A stretch of DNA of 64,000 nt from Flaccisagitta enflata (GCA_965153355.1 OZ231126.1:88350001-88414000); one strand, 5' to 3'; positions 1 to 10,599 are shown, numbered from the stretch's first letter. Notes: a model not told the origin generated them from the letters alone. A program made the numbers and translations.

Positions 1-133
1 AAAGTGGTCGTTAAAAAGTTAAAACACGGAGGTCGATCAATGAGGTTCCGGCCCCCGGGGAAGAATGAAGGGGGAAGCCATGACTCCTGGCATGCCATAA
101 GCTCTCTTATCGCGTCTTGGTCTTGTCGCGTAG

Positions 134-277
134 GCTTCTCTCCGAGCGTTGATTGGAACAATGTGGATTTTACCAAATCGCCCGCTATTCAAGAGTTGCC
201 TGTTCAGTCGGCAATTTGCGAACCCGAGGACGGAGACCTGGTCCATCTCGACGAAAACGGAAAAATTCATTTGAAAG
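134..277 (+). CDS. SUOX: Sulfite oxidase, exon encoding the start of the dimerisation domain (partial gene)
   Basis: Sulfite oxidase is the molybdenum-cofactor enzyme of the mitochondrial intermembrane space that oxidises sulfite to sulfate at the end of sulfur amino-acid breakdown. This internal exon reads [13 protein letters not shown], then [13 protein letters not shown], then a Glu/Asp-rich stretch ending KIHLKG. This is the conserved run linking the molybdopterin domain to the C-terminal dimerisation domain; animal SUOX has a closely similar GFSPSVDW...[10 protein letters not shown] segment. The acceptor is the AG at 132-133 after a pyrimidine-rich tract, and the donor GT is at 278. Both junctions are phase 1: the final g at 277 joins gt of the next exon to make Gly. 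The haem and most molybdenum-binding exons lie upstream of the window. Identity rests on recognised sequence; exact boundaries are inferred from splice consensus and frame. Confidence 0.93.
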
Positions 278-440
278 GTCTCACTTGTTTGCATTCTACA
301 ATCAACATCAATTCACTTTAAAATTGGCCGAGTTACTTAGTCATTTACATTTGTCCTCTGTGCACTGAGCAGTGACATCACTGGCATGAATCACATGAGA
401 TACCGATCGCAATTTTGAATAAATTACCAATTCAATTCAG

Positions 441-603
441 GTTACGCGTGGAGTGGCGGTGGTCGGGGGATCGTTCGGGTTGACGTCTCCGTTGACGGCG
501 GATCCACGTGGCAAGTCGCCGATTTGATTCGCGACGACGAGCAGGAATACAATCGGCAGTGGGCGTGGACCCTGTGGAACCTCGCCGCTGATGTCCCCAA
601 GGA

Positions 604-604
<1 letters not shown>
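441..604 (+). CDS. SUOX: Sulfite oxidase, exon of the Mo-co dimerisation domain
   Basis: Translation continues in phase 1 and reads [29 protein letters not shown], then [24 protein letters not shown], VRVDVSxDGGxTW and WAWxLW are hallmark runs of the Mo-co dimerisation domain of sulfite oxidases, an immunoglobulin-like fold that forms the homodimer. The acceptor is TTCAATTCAG at 431-440; the donor GTGAGA starts at 605, leaving phase 0. The loop between QVADL and WAW (Asp/Glu-rich, [10 protein letters not shown]) is the variable part of the family. The donor is itself the first repeat of a (GA)n microsatellite running to about 642, so the 5' splice site sits inside a repeat that can change length. 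Confidence 0.95.

Positions 605-642
<38 letters not shown>
605..642 (+). repeat. (GA)n microsatellite overlapping the SUOX donor site
   Basis: An almost pure GA run begins with the GTGAGA donor of the preceding exon and is the first 38 bases of the intron. Confidence 0.95.
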
Positions 643-645
<3 letters not shown>

Positions 646-892
646 GCATATGTTTTAATGGACAGAAAAGGTTTGATACAAAGCCTTTGTCAAAGGGGCG
701 CAGACTGACATGATCACAGACAGGGACCAAAATCGTCATTCACTCTGATGCCAACAGACAAAATGGCACAGACGTTTTGAAAAAATGCAATAAAATACAA
801 TGAACACGCAGACGGGTTGACTCAATCAGCCAGCAGCAGATCTATCGCATATGTACTCAGTGGTAATGATGGTCCTAAAAATGAAACATCCT

Positions 893-1148
893 TACACACG
901 CGCGCGCACACACACTCACACACGTACACTCACACACGTACACTCACACACGTACACTCACACACGTACACTCACACACATACACTCACACAAGTACACT
1001 CACACGCGTACACTCACACGCGTACACTCACACACGTACACTCACATACGTACACTCACACACAAACACGTACACACACACGCACACACATGCACACACA
1101 CACGTGCACACACACACGCACACTCACACACACAAGTAAACTCACACA
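893..1148. repeat. (CA)-rich cryptic microsatellite
   Basis: Imperfect ACACTCACACACGT-type repeats about 12-14 bp long run for about 255 bp in the last SUOX intron. Open frames here (His/Thr-rich) are repeat artefacts. Confidence 0.9.
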
Positions 1149-1785
1149 CAGGCCTTTTTTTAGAAAATTTATTTGACAGAGCCAGTCGGGCTCTCTTCAA
1201 CCAATTTTACAGAGCCCAACGGAAAAACAGCGAGCCCGACATTATATGTCCATTTTGTCAGTTTTTTAATCATCTGAGCCTACATCTTAGCACCGGCATA
1301 TAAGAATGGCTTTTTTGTATCCCTGTAAACAGAAATACAAGGGAACGAAAGAGAAAATCATTATATGTTACCCTGGTTCCGTGCAGGTGGACAGGAACAA
1401 GGCTAATTGAGTATTTGGGCAGAGACCGTGAAGCTTAATTGTCCTTGATACGCCAAAATAGTTATGAACTATCATTGGACTGACTAACCAATAAATGCAC
1501 AGACCAACTCAGTTGTAAAGCGTAGCACGCTTCTCAAAGATACTTAGCCGATCTATCTGTTAGCTTATCACATTTCATGATTTCATGCTTCTAACACTTT
1601 ACTTTTAAGTAACTCTCAACTCGCGAATAGATAGTGTGCTCTTTTGAATTTTTGGGAAAACGATCAAATCCACTTGAGTCTAACGTCTCACCAAATCAAA
1701 GAGAGTCCACCAGGCTCAGAGCAAGCAAAAAGTGAGAGCCCGACAGCCAAATAGAGAGCCACGGGCTCGCGGGCTCGCTCCAAAA
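1149..1785. mobile_element. Degenerate hAT-like non-autonomous element
   Basis: The left end CAGGCCTTTTTTTAG and the right end CGGGCTCGCTCCAAAAC match the ends of the better-preserved copy at 8724-9110. Both copies carry subterminal GAGCCAGTCGGGCTC and AGAGCCCGA motifs. The right end merges with the start of a HINE-like element at 1784, and no clean 8-bp duplication is visible here. Confidence 0.6.
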
Positions 1786-2937
1786 CAAGGCCGGATACAC
1801 GACCAATCCATAGTCGCTGCTGGTAGGCAGGGGCAGTAATGCGAGTGGACAGGGGCAGTATATGAGTGGGTAGGGGCTGTATTGACGCCAGGCAGGAGCT
1901 GTGATGGTCAGAAATCTGTTTTTAGTCGCTGGCAAAGCGACTCTGTAACAGGTTTGGATGGAATATAAAATGCTATATGTCACTTTCTAACCCACCATAC
2001 CCTGCAGCCCAAACCACTTACAGTAGAGACATGAAATTTGGTATGGAAAGTCAGTGGGGGAATACTTTTGGGGCCATCAGAGGGTTTTTTTCAATTTCCG
2101 CCCCTGAGCAGAGATATGGGGGTGAGGTGGGGTAACCCCCCAGGGTCGAAATTTTTTCAAATTTTTGAATTGTATTGGTTAAATCTAGTTCATACCATGG
2201 TAAATATACAAAAATTATTGAATTATTCTCCAAATTTGAGGAGAAATGCACTTTTGAACGTTAAAACGAAGCCTTTCAGAAATATTGAAAATGCTCGTAA
2301 TATCAGTTAAAATCAGAATTTCACAATAATTTTTTGTTTTCTATGTTTATTAGAGCCCATTACAACATATCCAATTGAAAAAATCCAAAATTGAGAAAAA
2401 AAAATTTTTGAGATTTTTCAACCCTCAGGGGCTACCCCACCCCACCCCCATATCTCCACTCAGGGGCGGAAATTGAAAAAAACCCTCTGATGGCCCCAAA
2501 AGTATTCCCTCACTGACTCTCCATACCAAATTTCATAACTCTACTGTAAGTGGTTTGGGCTGTAGGGTATGGTGGGTTAAAAAGTGACATATGGCATTTT
2601 ATATTCCATCCGAGGGTGTGTCCCTGGGTAGGTAGGTGTGTCCGTAACGCGAAATTTCGGATGCTGCAAAATTGACCGTTTTTTGTGATTTCTGAGCATA
2701 ACAGCCCCTGCCCACCCAAAATACAGCCCCTTCCCACTGATTGACTGCCCCTGCCCCTCAGTGTGCTGCCCCTGCCCACCCGCCAGCGACTGCTTATTGG
2801 CCGTGTATATACGTGTATCCGGCCTTGTTCAGTCGATTTCGCGTCATCAAAATTTTCGCGTTACGGACAGACATTCAGACAGACACAGACCCAGGGACAC
2901 ACCCTCTCATAGAGTCGCTTACGCAGTGACTAAAAAG
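1784..2937. mobile_element. Cluster of HINE-like elements in both orientations
   Basis: The cluster opens with AACAAGGCCGGATACAC at 1784 (plus-orientation 5' end). A minus-orientation copy runs from about 1918 (AGTCGCTGGC at 1924-1933) to about 2827 (GCCAGCGACT at 2782-2791, then TATCCGGCCTTG). A plus-orientation 3' end TGACTAAAAA closes it near 2937. The two 10-mers of the minus copy are exact reverse complements. A foldback element (1956-2611) interrupts that copy. Confidence 0.7.
1956..2611. mobile_element. Foldback element with ~190-bp arms
   Basis: The ends are GGATGGAATATAAAATGC and GCATTTTATATTCCATCC, exact complements over 18 bp. Long imperfect arms continue inward (AACCCACCATACC/GGTATGGTGGGTT; CCAAAAGTATTCCC near 2500) to about 2140 and 2405. 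No coding capacity was seen. Confidence 0.85.
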
Positions 2938-2942
2938 GCCTG

Positions 2943-3138
2943 CTCACACACACGTACACTCACACAAACACACACACGTACACTCACACACGCACACTCA
3001 CACACACACGCACACTCACACACCCGTACACACACACACACACGTACACACACACATGTACACACATACAGATACACACATGTACACACACATATACACA
3101 CACATGTACCCAAACACATGTACCCAAACACGCGCGTA
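2943..3138. repeat. (CA)-rich microsatellite
   Basis: CACACACGTACACTCACACA-type repeats end about 45 bp before the acceptor of the last SUOX exon. Confidence 0.9.
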
Positions 3139-3184
3139 CGTCGGCAACTGAAATTGTATCTCCTTGTTCCATGGTCTCTTTTAG

Positions 3185-3328
3185 ATGATCGACTCTGGGA
3201 CGTTACGAATTTGCATTAAGGCCTCGGATTCTGCTTACAATACTCAACCTGAAGACTTTGCGCCCATTTGGAATTTAAGAGGAGTTCTGTCCAATGCCTG
3301 GCACAAAATACAAGTCCGTTTACAGTAA
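3185..3328 (+). CDS. SUOX: Sulfite oxidase, last coding exon with stop codon
   Basis: This phase-0 exon follows the acceptor CTCTTTTTAG (AG at 3183-3184). It starts [20 protein letters not shown], continues [19 protein letters not shown], and ends HKIQVRLQ with TAA at 3326-3328. [15 protein letters not shown] is the near-invariant C-terminal signature of animal sulfite oxidase, and the stop lies a few residues after it, as expected for an intact enzyme. The intron before it (605-3184, 2.58 kb) is filled with microsatellites and mobile elements in both orientations. I saw no polyadenylation signal close to the stop; the first AATAAA noted downstream is near 4153 and lies in repeat DNA, so the 3' UTR end is not fixed here. 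Confidence 0.95.
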   Translation: MIDSGTLRICIKASDSAYNTQPEDFAPIWNLRGVLSNAWHKIQVRLQ

Positions 3329-3453
3329 ACAAATATTCCAAAGAAGAATTCCTTGAAAAAAAAAGAAAAATGGACTTCCGCCAAAAAGTATCTTTCATCG
3401 CCAGGATCCTTTTATAAAATACTCTGATCTCTAGTGCCACAATGCCTTTTTGG

Positions 3454-3479
3454 CCACATCGAGTTATTTCTCGATGTGG
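3454..3479. repeat. Hairpin, 10-bp perfect stem, of a dispersed family
   Basis: CCACATCGAG (3454-3463), loop TTATTT, CTCGATGTGG (3470-3479), followed by TCTATAACATAGCC. A decayed copy lies at 54761-54790. The hairpin at 30255-30279 has a similar following sequence but an unrelated stem. Confidence 0.75.
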
Positions 3480-3539
3480 TCTATAACATAGCCTTGATCG
3501 TGTAGTGAGTCGTTGTTGTTTGTTCATTGTGTCAACCCT

Positions 3540-3817
3540 CAAAAACTTGAGAACCAGTACTCAGATGTTGATGAAACATGGTCAGTGTTATTTTTAGGGC
3601 ATCACTAACCTGTGTACCAACTTTCAACAACATTCATAAATATTTAGTACCCTTTGCCTATTATTTTTGTAGTAATATTAATTCTTGGACTTATGCAATT
3701 TACATAGGGGAAGGGTAGTAGAGGTTCATCAATGTCTGATAGAGTAGCCGGGTCTGATCGAGTAGCCGGGTTTATTTTCACTTTAGTAACCACAATGTGG
3801 CCTTTAGTTTTTCAGCT
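3540..3817. repeat. Short version of the large composite repeat at 30.4-36.5 kb
   Basis: TACCCTTTGCCTATTATTTT and TTTGTAGTAATATT recur at 30437. Positions 3741-3772 hold two copies of the GAGTAGCCGGGT unit. The following TTTATTTTCAC(T/A)TTAGTAACCAC and CCTTTAGTTTTTCAGC recur at 36498-36545. This is therefore a paralogue of the 19-bp array locus without the expansion. Confidence 0.8.
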
Positions 3818-4017
3818 TTTTAGTTGCGGACACGCAACTCTATAAGAGGCTTTGTCCATTCATCGGTCAGTCGGTCGGTTGATTGGTCGGTCGGTCCGTG
3901 GACACGAGTCAAAAAGTGAGGATATTAGCGTTTTAGAACATTTTTAGTTGCGGACAGTTGCTTTTCCGCCCCTGCCCACCCGTCCGCAACTGATGGCCGT
4001 GTATCCGGCCTTGTTTT
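3818..4017 (-). mobile_element. HINE-like element
   Basis: Ends TTTTTAGTTGCGGAC and CCGTGTATCCGGCCTTG. Subterminal inverted repeats AGTTGCGGAC (3822-3831) and GTCCGCAACT (3982-3991) are exact complements. The local terminal hairpin is TTGCGgacaCGCAA, and the core is (GGTC)n-rich. Confidence 0.8.
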
Positions 4018-4089
4018 CACTCATTTTGGAGTCGCGTGTACATGAAATACTAATGCGTCACTGTGCTTAACCGTCAGTCTGTCTGAACA

Positions 4090-4735
4090 GTTTCAAGGGT
4101 TGATCAATTATCATAACATTGGTGACATCGCATCTGTTAACACTATCTAGGAAATAAATATACAGACAGCTGGAGAAATGTCAGTGTTATCACTCACTGA
4201 AAGAAATGTATGTTCAAATGAATCAATTTCTAGTCATTACATGGTATTTTGATCTATGAATTGCTTCTGTTTTGAGCTTCTATGGGATTGGGTTACAATT
4301 TTTCAACCTTAATCAGTGTATCCTTAATTTCTCAACAAGCACCAAAAAAATCATTCAATCGGTTTGGTTTGGTAACGTTATTAGATAATTGTAGAGCAAT
4401 ATGTCTAACTGCAGCCTTCAATTTTTTCAACAGTCAAAAAAATTGTAAAAAATGGGATCTGACGAGGCCAAGCAAAGTGATTTTGGTCAATCTGTCTAGA
4501 TTTGAGAGCTCTTGCAACATATGATGTCCTTTGAAGATTTGAACTGAAAACCGCAAAATATGATCTTGGTAAAATGACTGTTAAACTTTAAAATGTTGTC
4601 AAATGAAAACGGTTTGAGCTACTGACCTCCGCTTGGTCTTGAATGGAAGATATTCTGTCGTAGTTAGTTGATCTTCTTTGATTTTTGATGTGGTTGTTGA
4701 AGTTTAGCTGCTATGATGATGGTTAGGTCTCCGTA
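4090..4735. repeat. Dispersed ~550-bp repeat, copy 1
   Basis: Shares ACAGCTGGAGAAA, GACTGCAGCCTTCAATTTTT, GAGCAATATGT and GGTCTTGAATGGAAGAT in the same order with 24605-25120. A partial third copy (GAGCTACTGAGCTCTGCTTG) lies near 20300. The ends are not resolved, so the class is unknown. Confidence 0.75.
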
Positions 4736-4895
4736 TATTTATTTCCTAGATAGCATCGATCATTTCATAAAAAATCATATTATTAGTTGAGATATACTTA
4801 TGTAAAAGCAAAAATAGTTAGCCAGTTGAGCTAAAACAATCACTTTATTTCTTGTGGAAGATATCTTCAAGGTTGATTAGCACAAAATGCAAAAA

Positions 4896-5076
4896 AACAA
4901 AGCCGGATACACGGCTACCCCAGTCGCGTGTGGGTGGGCAGGGGCCATAATTGAGGTCAGTGGAACATTTGGGCAGGAGCAATAAGGCCAAAACCCCTAT
5001 TAACGCCGAAAAAAGAAAAGTGTGACGGACGGACCGACAAAGCGGGGTGTAGAGTCGCGTAGCATGCGACTAAAAA
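4896..5076 (+). mobile_element. HINE-like element
   Basis: AACAAAGCCGGATACACGGC at the 5' end; GAGTCGCGTAGCATGCGACT then AAAAA at the 3' end; a GACGGACGGACC microsatellite precedes the 3' end. Confidence 0.8.
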
Positions 5077-5700
5077 GGGCAGCCGTCCAGCCGGCTTCAT
5101 GAAACGTTCGTGAATACCTTTACTCATTTTGACTTTCAACATTATCGTTGCCTCAGATGCAGTAAGGCGTATTACGCTGGATTACCAGAAAGAAGCTGGT
5201 TAAATGTTTGGTTTAGTTTGCATCCGCCTTTCGTCACTAAAGAACCTTTTTTTGGTTCATGATTACTTTAAAGCTCATCGGGCGCTTAAGTTGAGATTTT
5301 GGTACAATCGAATCTACTAATAAAGTAAGGCATAACCGTAAGTAAAATCCAAAGTAGGTAGTTGAAGTAATTAGAGCCTATACTTCTACTCTTTCTCGTG
5401 CCATTTCTAAACAAGTAAAGCTAGAATTGCGAGATTGGAGCCAAATGAAAGATCTTTTCAAGAGCTAAGATTTTAATTAGTTATCTTAAAATTCGGTATG
5501 ACAATTTGCCTTTTAAAAGTGCGGCTTTTTCATTGAGTCGAGTAGTATATACTGAGTTACATACTAAGTTACTGATATACTGACATATACTGTACCAGTT
5601 ATATACTGTTAGAGTTAAGGACAAAAGTAACGGTTGAGATATTAGTAAGTTTCTTTCTGTATTTATTGTTGAATGAATGAATTTATTTATTTTTCTACGA
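5077..5700. other. AT-rich intergenic sequence, nothing recognised
   Basis: Contains short TACTGAGTTA/TATACTG direct repeats (5545-5610) and a GAATGAATGAATTTATTTATTT patch near 5675. No gene seen. Confidence 0.5.
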
Positions 5701-5719
5701 AACGACCAGCGAAATTACA

Positions 5720-6101
5720 ATGCTAACAAGAATTTTCTTAATTTTCTTAATTTCTGTATCGGCAACAGCTGCGGGTCCATGCCTGGAGATTCTGGTATGG
5801 ACGGCTTCCAGTGAACCAGGCAGCTATGCTGGGCAGGATTGAGGGAGTGCATGGGTATGGGATCAGGGCTGCAAGGGCGGGGCTGTATCTGTCCACGAGG
5901 GATCACAGGGCGGTGGGGTACAGGGTGCCGAAGGAGTTGGCGACGTTGCCGGAGGATCAGAGGGGTTTGGGATCGCTGGCAGCTTTCAAGAGGGGGTCTA
6001 GGGCGGGGTTCTTGGGTGTGTATGGGTCTTTCAGGTGTCAGGTGGCGGGTTGTCGGGTGTGCAGCTTTGAAGAAGCACAGCGTGGGCATGAGGAGGAGTG
6101 A
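5720..6101. other. GC-rich island of unknown nature, open on both strands
   Basis: This ~380-bp block is far richer in G on the plus strand than its surroundings. Plus strand: a 40-residue frame from ATG 5720 starts MLTRIFLIFLISVSATAAG (signal-peptide-like) and stops at 5842; a second frame stays open to 6101. Minus strand: one frame is open for about 124 residues (6089 to 5715), Pro/Arg-rich, ending before an AAATAAATAAATTCATTCATT tail on the same strand. That tail would suit the 3' end of an old minus-strand retroelement, but I recognise no reverse-transcriptase motif. I assign no function. Confidence 0.3.
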
Positions 6102-7408
6102 GTGGCGTTGTTGTCTCGACTTATCTGGTACTTGTTGTCTAATAATTGCGTTTTGCCTGGCTTCCTGCTTTTATCCCCTGTGATGTGATATGATTCCTAT
6201 TAATCTGATGACGAGAGCGACGTGGCGACCTTTCATATTTCATATTTCTTCTCATACACTGAAATGTATCATATTTATTCATTGACTGTTCCTTTCGCAT
6301 TATTATTGACTCTTGAAAAACACATTGCTTAGAGATCATTTATGATCGATTGCTCAATATGTGATTTACTCTTTCATTTGCAGAATTTGATGCTTTCCGC
6401 CTCAACTTGCACGTTTGAGAAATGTGTGTGTTGCTCTTTTGGTTTCAAACTTTAGATTAATAGCTGTGTTCCTCTCTGTGTTTTGCATGTGTTCATGGAG
6501 CTTCTGGAAGCTTCTCTAATGCACAATCCTTTCTGATATTCAGACCTTCTCCTTCCGCGTGCTTGCCAAAGCCAGGGCCTCGTTGCTTCTCCATTTGGTT
6601 CATAAACAGCTGTGCTTTGCATTTCGTTGCACACGCACTACCATTTTGGAAGACTTTTATTGCACACGACACTTTTTACTCATCCAAAAAAGGAAAGAAC
6701 TAGCCGCGAAAGTTGAAAGTTTACAAAGGTGGGTTGTACAGGAATTTCAGATGACATCGACAAAGTTTTTGTTTGAAATTCGTTTGAAATACATCAGAAT
6801 ACTTGAAAAAACCATTGATGAGGTAACGTTGAGATCACTTGTATTTCCATACTTAGTTTTGTTTAAACCGAAGTGAAAGTGGTTTAGGCAAATGTGCGCT
6901 CTTCAGATATAGAAGATACAGATAAAGTAGACGTCGTCTAGACTTGGGAAATACGGGGAACTCATCGTCGATAGTAATTACTAGACTGGATTTGTATTAT
7001 TTGTGTAATGTTATCTTTGTTTTACTTGTGCAATGCATAGACCTTGAGGGGTGACGATGGAGTATGGTATCCCTCAAGAGCTCATTTCAGGGGAAAAAGA
7101 CTTCAGTTTAAAATGTTTAGTCCTCTTCTTTATCCAAGATATTCGACTCATTAATTGACTCAAATTGCAAAATCAAACCTGGATTCGGATCTGCAAACAT
7201 GAAGTAAAGCTCAGTATTATTATTGGATAACAATGCTTCAAAGTCAAATGAGTTAATTATAAGAGTAAATTTTGCTTCTGCCCATATGAGATTTTGTTTT
7301 ATTTGATATAAAGAAAAGTTTTGATTCATTAGCCTACTATACTCCATTTTAACCCCTTTGAATATAAGCATTGCTCCCACAGTTTTATTCTATTTGTATA
7401 GAAGGAAT
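6102..7408. other. Intergenic, no recognised gene
   Basis: A 105-residue frame (6559-6876) contains a Lys/Glu-rich helix-like stretch but no family motif. GTAGACGTCGTCTAGACTTG at 6928 is a solo fragment of the foldback family at 21503-22062. Confidence 0.4.
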
Positions 7409-7761
7409 GCTAAGTATTGGGGGGTCGGTAACAACGAACTTTGGAAATGCCAGTAGGACATATGACCAAAGTGTGCACAAAAACTATATGTAAACACATG
7501 TGAAACGAAAAAGGAGTCACACCATATCATTTACAGTCGTGCCACACCCCTTATTTACATTGTAATGAATAGGGACAAGGAAGAGGAAGAGGAAGCTCCT
7601 CTACTTTACTATGGGAAAGGTAGGGTTGGCACGACTATAAATGATAAAATCTCTTGAACTTTTCCTTCCAGTTCTCAGTTTGTTTTGTGATTGTGCATGG
7701 TCTGGTGATATGTCCGATTGGCATTTCCAAAGTAGGTTGATACCAACCCCCCACTAAGTAT
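7409..7761. mobile_element. Foldback element
   Basis: Arms TAAGTATTGGGGGGTCGGTA and TACCAACCCCCCACTAAGTA are near-complementary. Inner arms CTTTGGAAATGCCA/TGGCATTTCCAAAG and GTCGTGCCA/TGGCACGAC continue the fold. Confidence 0.8.
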
Positions 7762-8588
7762 GAGTTGCCCGTATTTAATATCTAGACAAAATTTGCAGCA
7801 TGTCTAGATTGAGTGATGAGTATCAAGCCAAGGAGCAATAAGAATATGAGATGTGCAGGCACCAGCCATTTGGGTGTGAGACCTCATATTGCTTATTGCA
7901 TTACAATAGGTTGCAAAGAGACGGAGACATGGAGAGAAAACTTTCGCAATTAAGCAACTTTGCGTGACCCATGGACCGACTTATTAACTTCTGGACAAAC
8001 AATTCCTCTTAAAGAGGTGTGAGGACGCATTTGAAATTTGTAATCCAAGTCTTTTCATTTCTTTATAACAGGGTATCTATTTCCTGATTATTGGACAAAA
8101 TCAGGTTTGATGGTTCACAAGAAGATACGACGTTAAAACCACTTAAGGATGTTGCCAAAGTGTAAGCAGGCGTGCGGAAAGGGTCACTGCGTCGTTGGCG
8201 TCAAGAGGTCCACATCTCCACTCCATTTGAGCTGGAAAGAAGGTAATTCTATGATTTCATTCATTACTATGATAGGTGGAACAATATCCCTCATTATACC
8301 CACACTAAAATAAATGGAAGCTCTAGGGCCTTGTGAACCCTCGCTGAGTAAATAATGCGCGCACCACTCCATAAAACATTATGACACGGTGCAAGATCGC
8401 GTGAAATTTGGCATTCACCAAGGTCAAAAAATTTAGTTGTCATAAAACAATTTTTTCTTAAATTTTTGTTAAATATATATCTTTGTGATATTAAAACAAA
8501 AAAAATCAATGCAAAATCTGTTTTAGTTAGCTAAATATTGATTATTATATATTTAAATATGATTTATTCAGTTTTTTAGCTTTCGTTA
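7762..8588. other. Intergenic, no recognised gene
   Basis: TAAAGAGGTGTGAGGACGCA at 8010 resembles the hairpin end of the GAGGACGCA group of HINE-like elements. Nothing else was identified. Confidence 0.4.
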
Positions 8589-8637
8589 CTGTTGTTGTTG
8601 TTGTTGTTGTTGTTGTTGTCCTTGTCTCCGCCATCGT

Positions 8638-8668
<31 letters not shown>

Positions 8669-8670
8669 AC
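8589..8670. repeat. (GTT)n microsatellite
   Basis: Two GTT tracts separated by CCTTGTCTCCGCCATC; a further tract at 9142-9207 lies on the other side of the hAT-like insertion. Confidence 0.95.
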
Positions 8671-8723
8671 CATAGGTATTATAAATCAGAATATTTCAAT
8701 TTGACCCCGGTCATAAAGATTAC

Positions 8724-9110
8724 CAGGCCTGGTTTTAGTTTTTTTTTTTAACTGAGCCAGTCGGGCTCGCTCCTCATAATTTGACGGAGTCCGAGAGGAA
8801 AACCACGAGCCCGGTAAAAATATGCTAAATTTTACAAATATATCAGCCTAGATTTGCTAAAGCAGCTACTGATTATATGATATATTAATAAAAAAATCAC
8901 CACAAAGATGATTCAGTTTGTCAAAAAAAAAAAGAAAAAACGACTCAAAACTTGATGATTTTTTATATATTTCTGTCAATGAGCTTGAGCGCTTTAAATC
9001 CCTCCCATCAATGACAGAGAGCCTGCCGGGCTCAAAGATTGCAAAACATAAGAGCCCGAGAGCAAAAGAGAGAGCATCGGGCTCGCGGGCTCGCTCTAAA
9101 ATCAGGCCTG
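8724..9110. mobile_element. hAT-like MITE with perfect 8-bp target duplication
   Basis: Terminal repeats CAGGCCTGGTTTTAG and CTCTAAAATCAGGCCTG are flanked by identical AAGATTAC at 8716-8723 and 9111-9118. Eight-base duplications with CAGG-type ends are typical of the hAT superfamily. At 387 bp with no transposase it is non-autonomous. Inside are AGCCAGTCGGGCTCGC, GAGCCCG and CGGGCTCGCGGGCTCGCTC, probable subterminal binding repeats. Confidence 0.92.
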
Positions 9111-9420
9111 AAGATTACACCACCTATCATTGTTATATTAGATGTTGTTGTTGCTGTTTTTGGTGTTGCCGTTGTTGTTGTTTTTGTTGTTGTTGTTGTT
9201 GTCGTCACAACGCATTGTTGTTAAAACAAACCTCCAATCCCAACATTTCCGCCTCCTAAGCTGTATTACCCGCCACCAGACCCTAGTTTCTTTTTTAGAC
9301 CATTTGAATTCCAAATTCTTGTCCAGCCTGACTATTTAACAGGTCGCCCAAGGGCAATATATGGTCAGCGATACCCTTAGCCCTGCTTTGAGAGATTGTG
9401 AGTTGGAGTGAGGGGAAGCA

Positions 9421-9948
9421 GGGCAGCGGCCCCGAAGGGGACGAAGTCCTGTAGAACACAGGGGGACTTTTGTTCGTCCTGCCTTACCTGGATGAGATGC
9501 TACATAGAGGGTTGACTGAAGGCCTTCAAGAGCTTAAATTGAGGTCTAAGAAGGCTGATGTAAGGTCTGAGAATGCCAATTGGAAGCTTGAGAGGACTAA
9601 TTTGAGGCCTAATTTGAGGCATGAGAGGACAGGTTTGAGGCATGGGAATTTCGATTTGAGGCCTGCGAGGCCTAGTTTGAGGTCTGAAAGGCCAGGTTTG
9701 AGGCCTGCTAGGTCGGATTTGAGGCCTGAGAGGCTGGATTTGAGGCCTGAGAGGCTGGATTTCAGGCCTGAGAGGCTGGATTTGAGGCCTGAGAGGCTGG
9801 ATTAGAGGCCTGAGAGGCTGAATTTGAGGCCTGAGAGGCTAGATTTTAGGCCTGAGGGGCCTGATAAGGGGGGGGACGCACGAACAAACGGACGAACGAA
9901 CGTCCCCCTGTGTTCTACAGGACTTCGTCCCCTTCGGGGCCGCTGCCC
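9421..9948. mobile_element. Foldback element with 47-bp perfect arms and 21-bp minisatellite core
   Basis: Positions 9421-9467 and 9902-9948 are exact reverse complements (GGGCAGCGGCCCCGAAGGGG begins the left arm). Between them a 21-bp unit GAGGCCTGAGAGGCTGGATTT repeats from about 9600 to 9860. The unit is seven codons long, so it leaves an open frame repeating LRPERLD; I treat that as an artefact. Related ends occur at 19475-19530, 22818-22862, 25357-25402 and 26505-26560. Confidence 0.88.
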
Positions 9949-9974
9949 AAAAGCGCAAAAAACATGAATTCCCT

Positions 9975-10027
9975 CCCTTGCCCACCCATCCGCGACTTGT
10001 ATTGGCCGTGAAACGGGCCTTGTTTTA
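9975..10027 (-). mobile_element. HINE-like 5'-end fragment
   Basis: CCCACCCATCCGCGACTTG then GGCCGTGAAACGGGCCTTG; only this end is present. Confidence 0.55.
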
Positions 10028-10037
10028 ATACTTAATT

Positions 10038-10340
<303 letters not shown>

Positions 10341-10599
10341 CAGTCAGACTGAAAGACCATCTTCCGCATTTTTCCTGCCCCCATAGATTTCTCTGAAACT
10401 GATATCTCAAATGTAGGGATGTGGATGCGATTGACCGCTTCCAGGTTGGAGGTTGGGATAGCTTCTAGTATTTGTACTGTGAAGCGGAAGCGATGGATGC
10501 GGCATAAAAGTTGACTGCTTCCACATCCCTACTCAAATGTGTTAGCCCTGCTAGACCAATTCTTAATATAACATCAGATTATACAAGAACTGAGGTGAA

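Noticed and set aside
3216-3542. A 108-residue minus-strand protein
   Set aside because: Overlaps the last SUOX exon, whose plus-strand reading is clearly conserved.
9470-9805. Repeat protein with LRPERLD heptads
   Set aside because: The 21-bp minisatellite happens to be seven codons long; it lies inside a foldback element with no promoter or conserved start.
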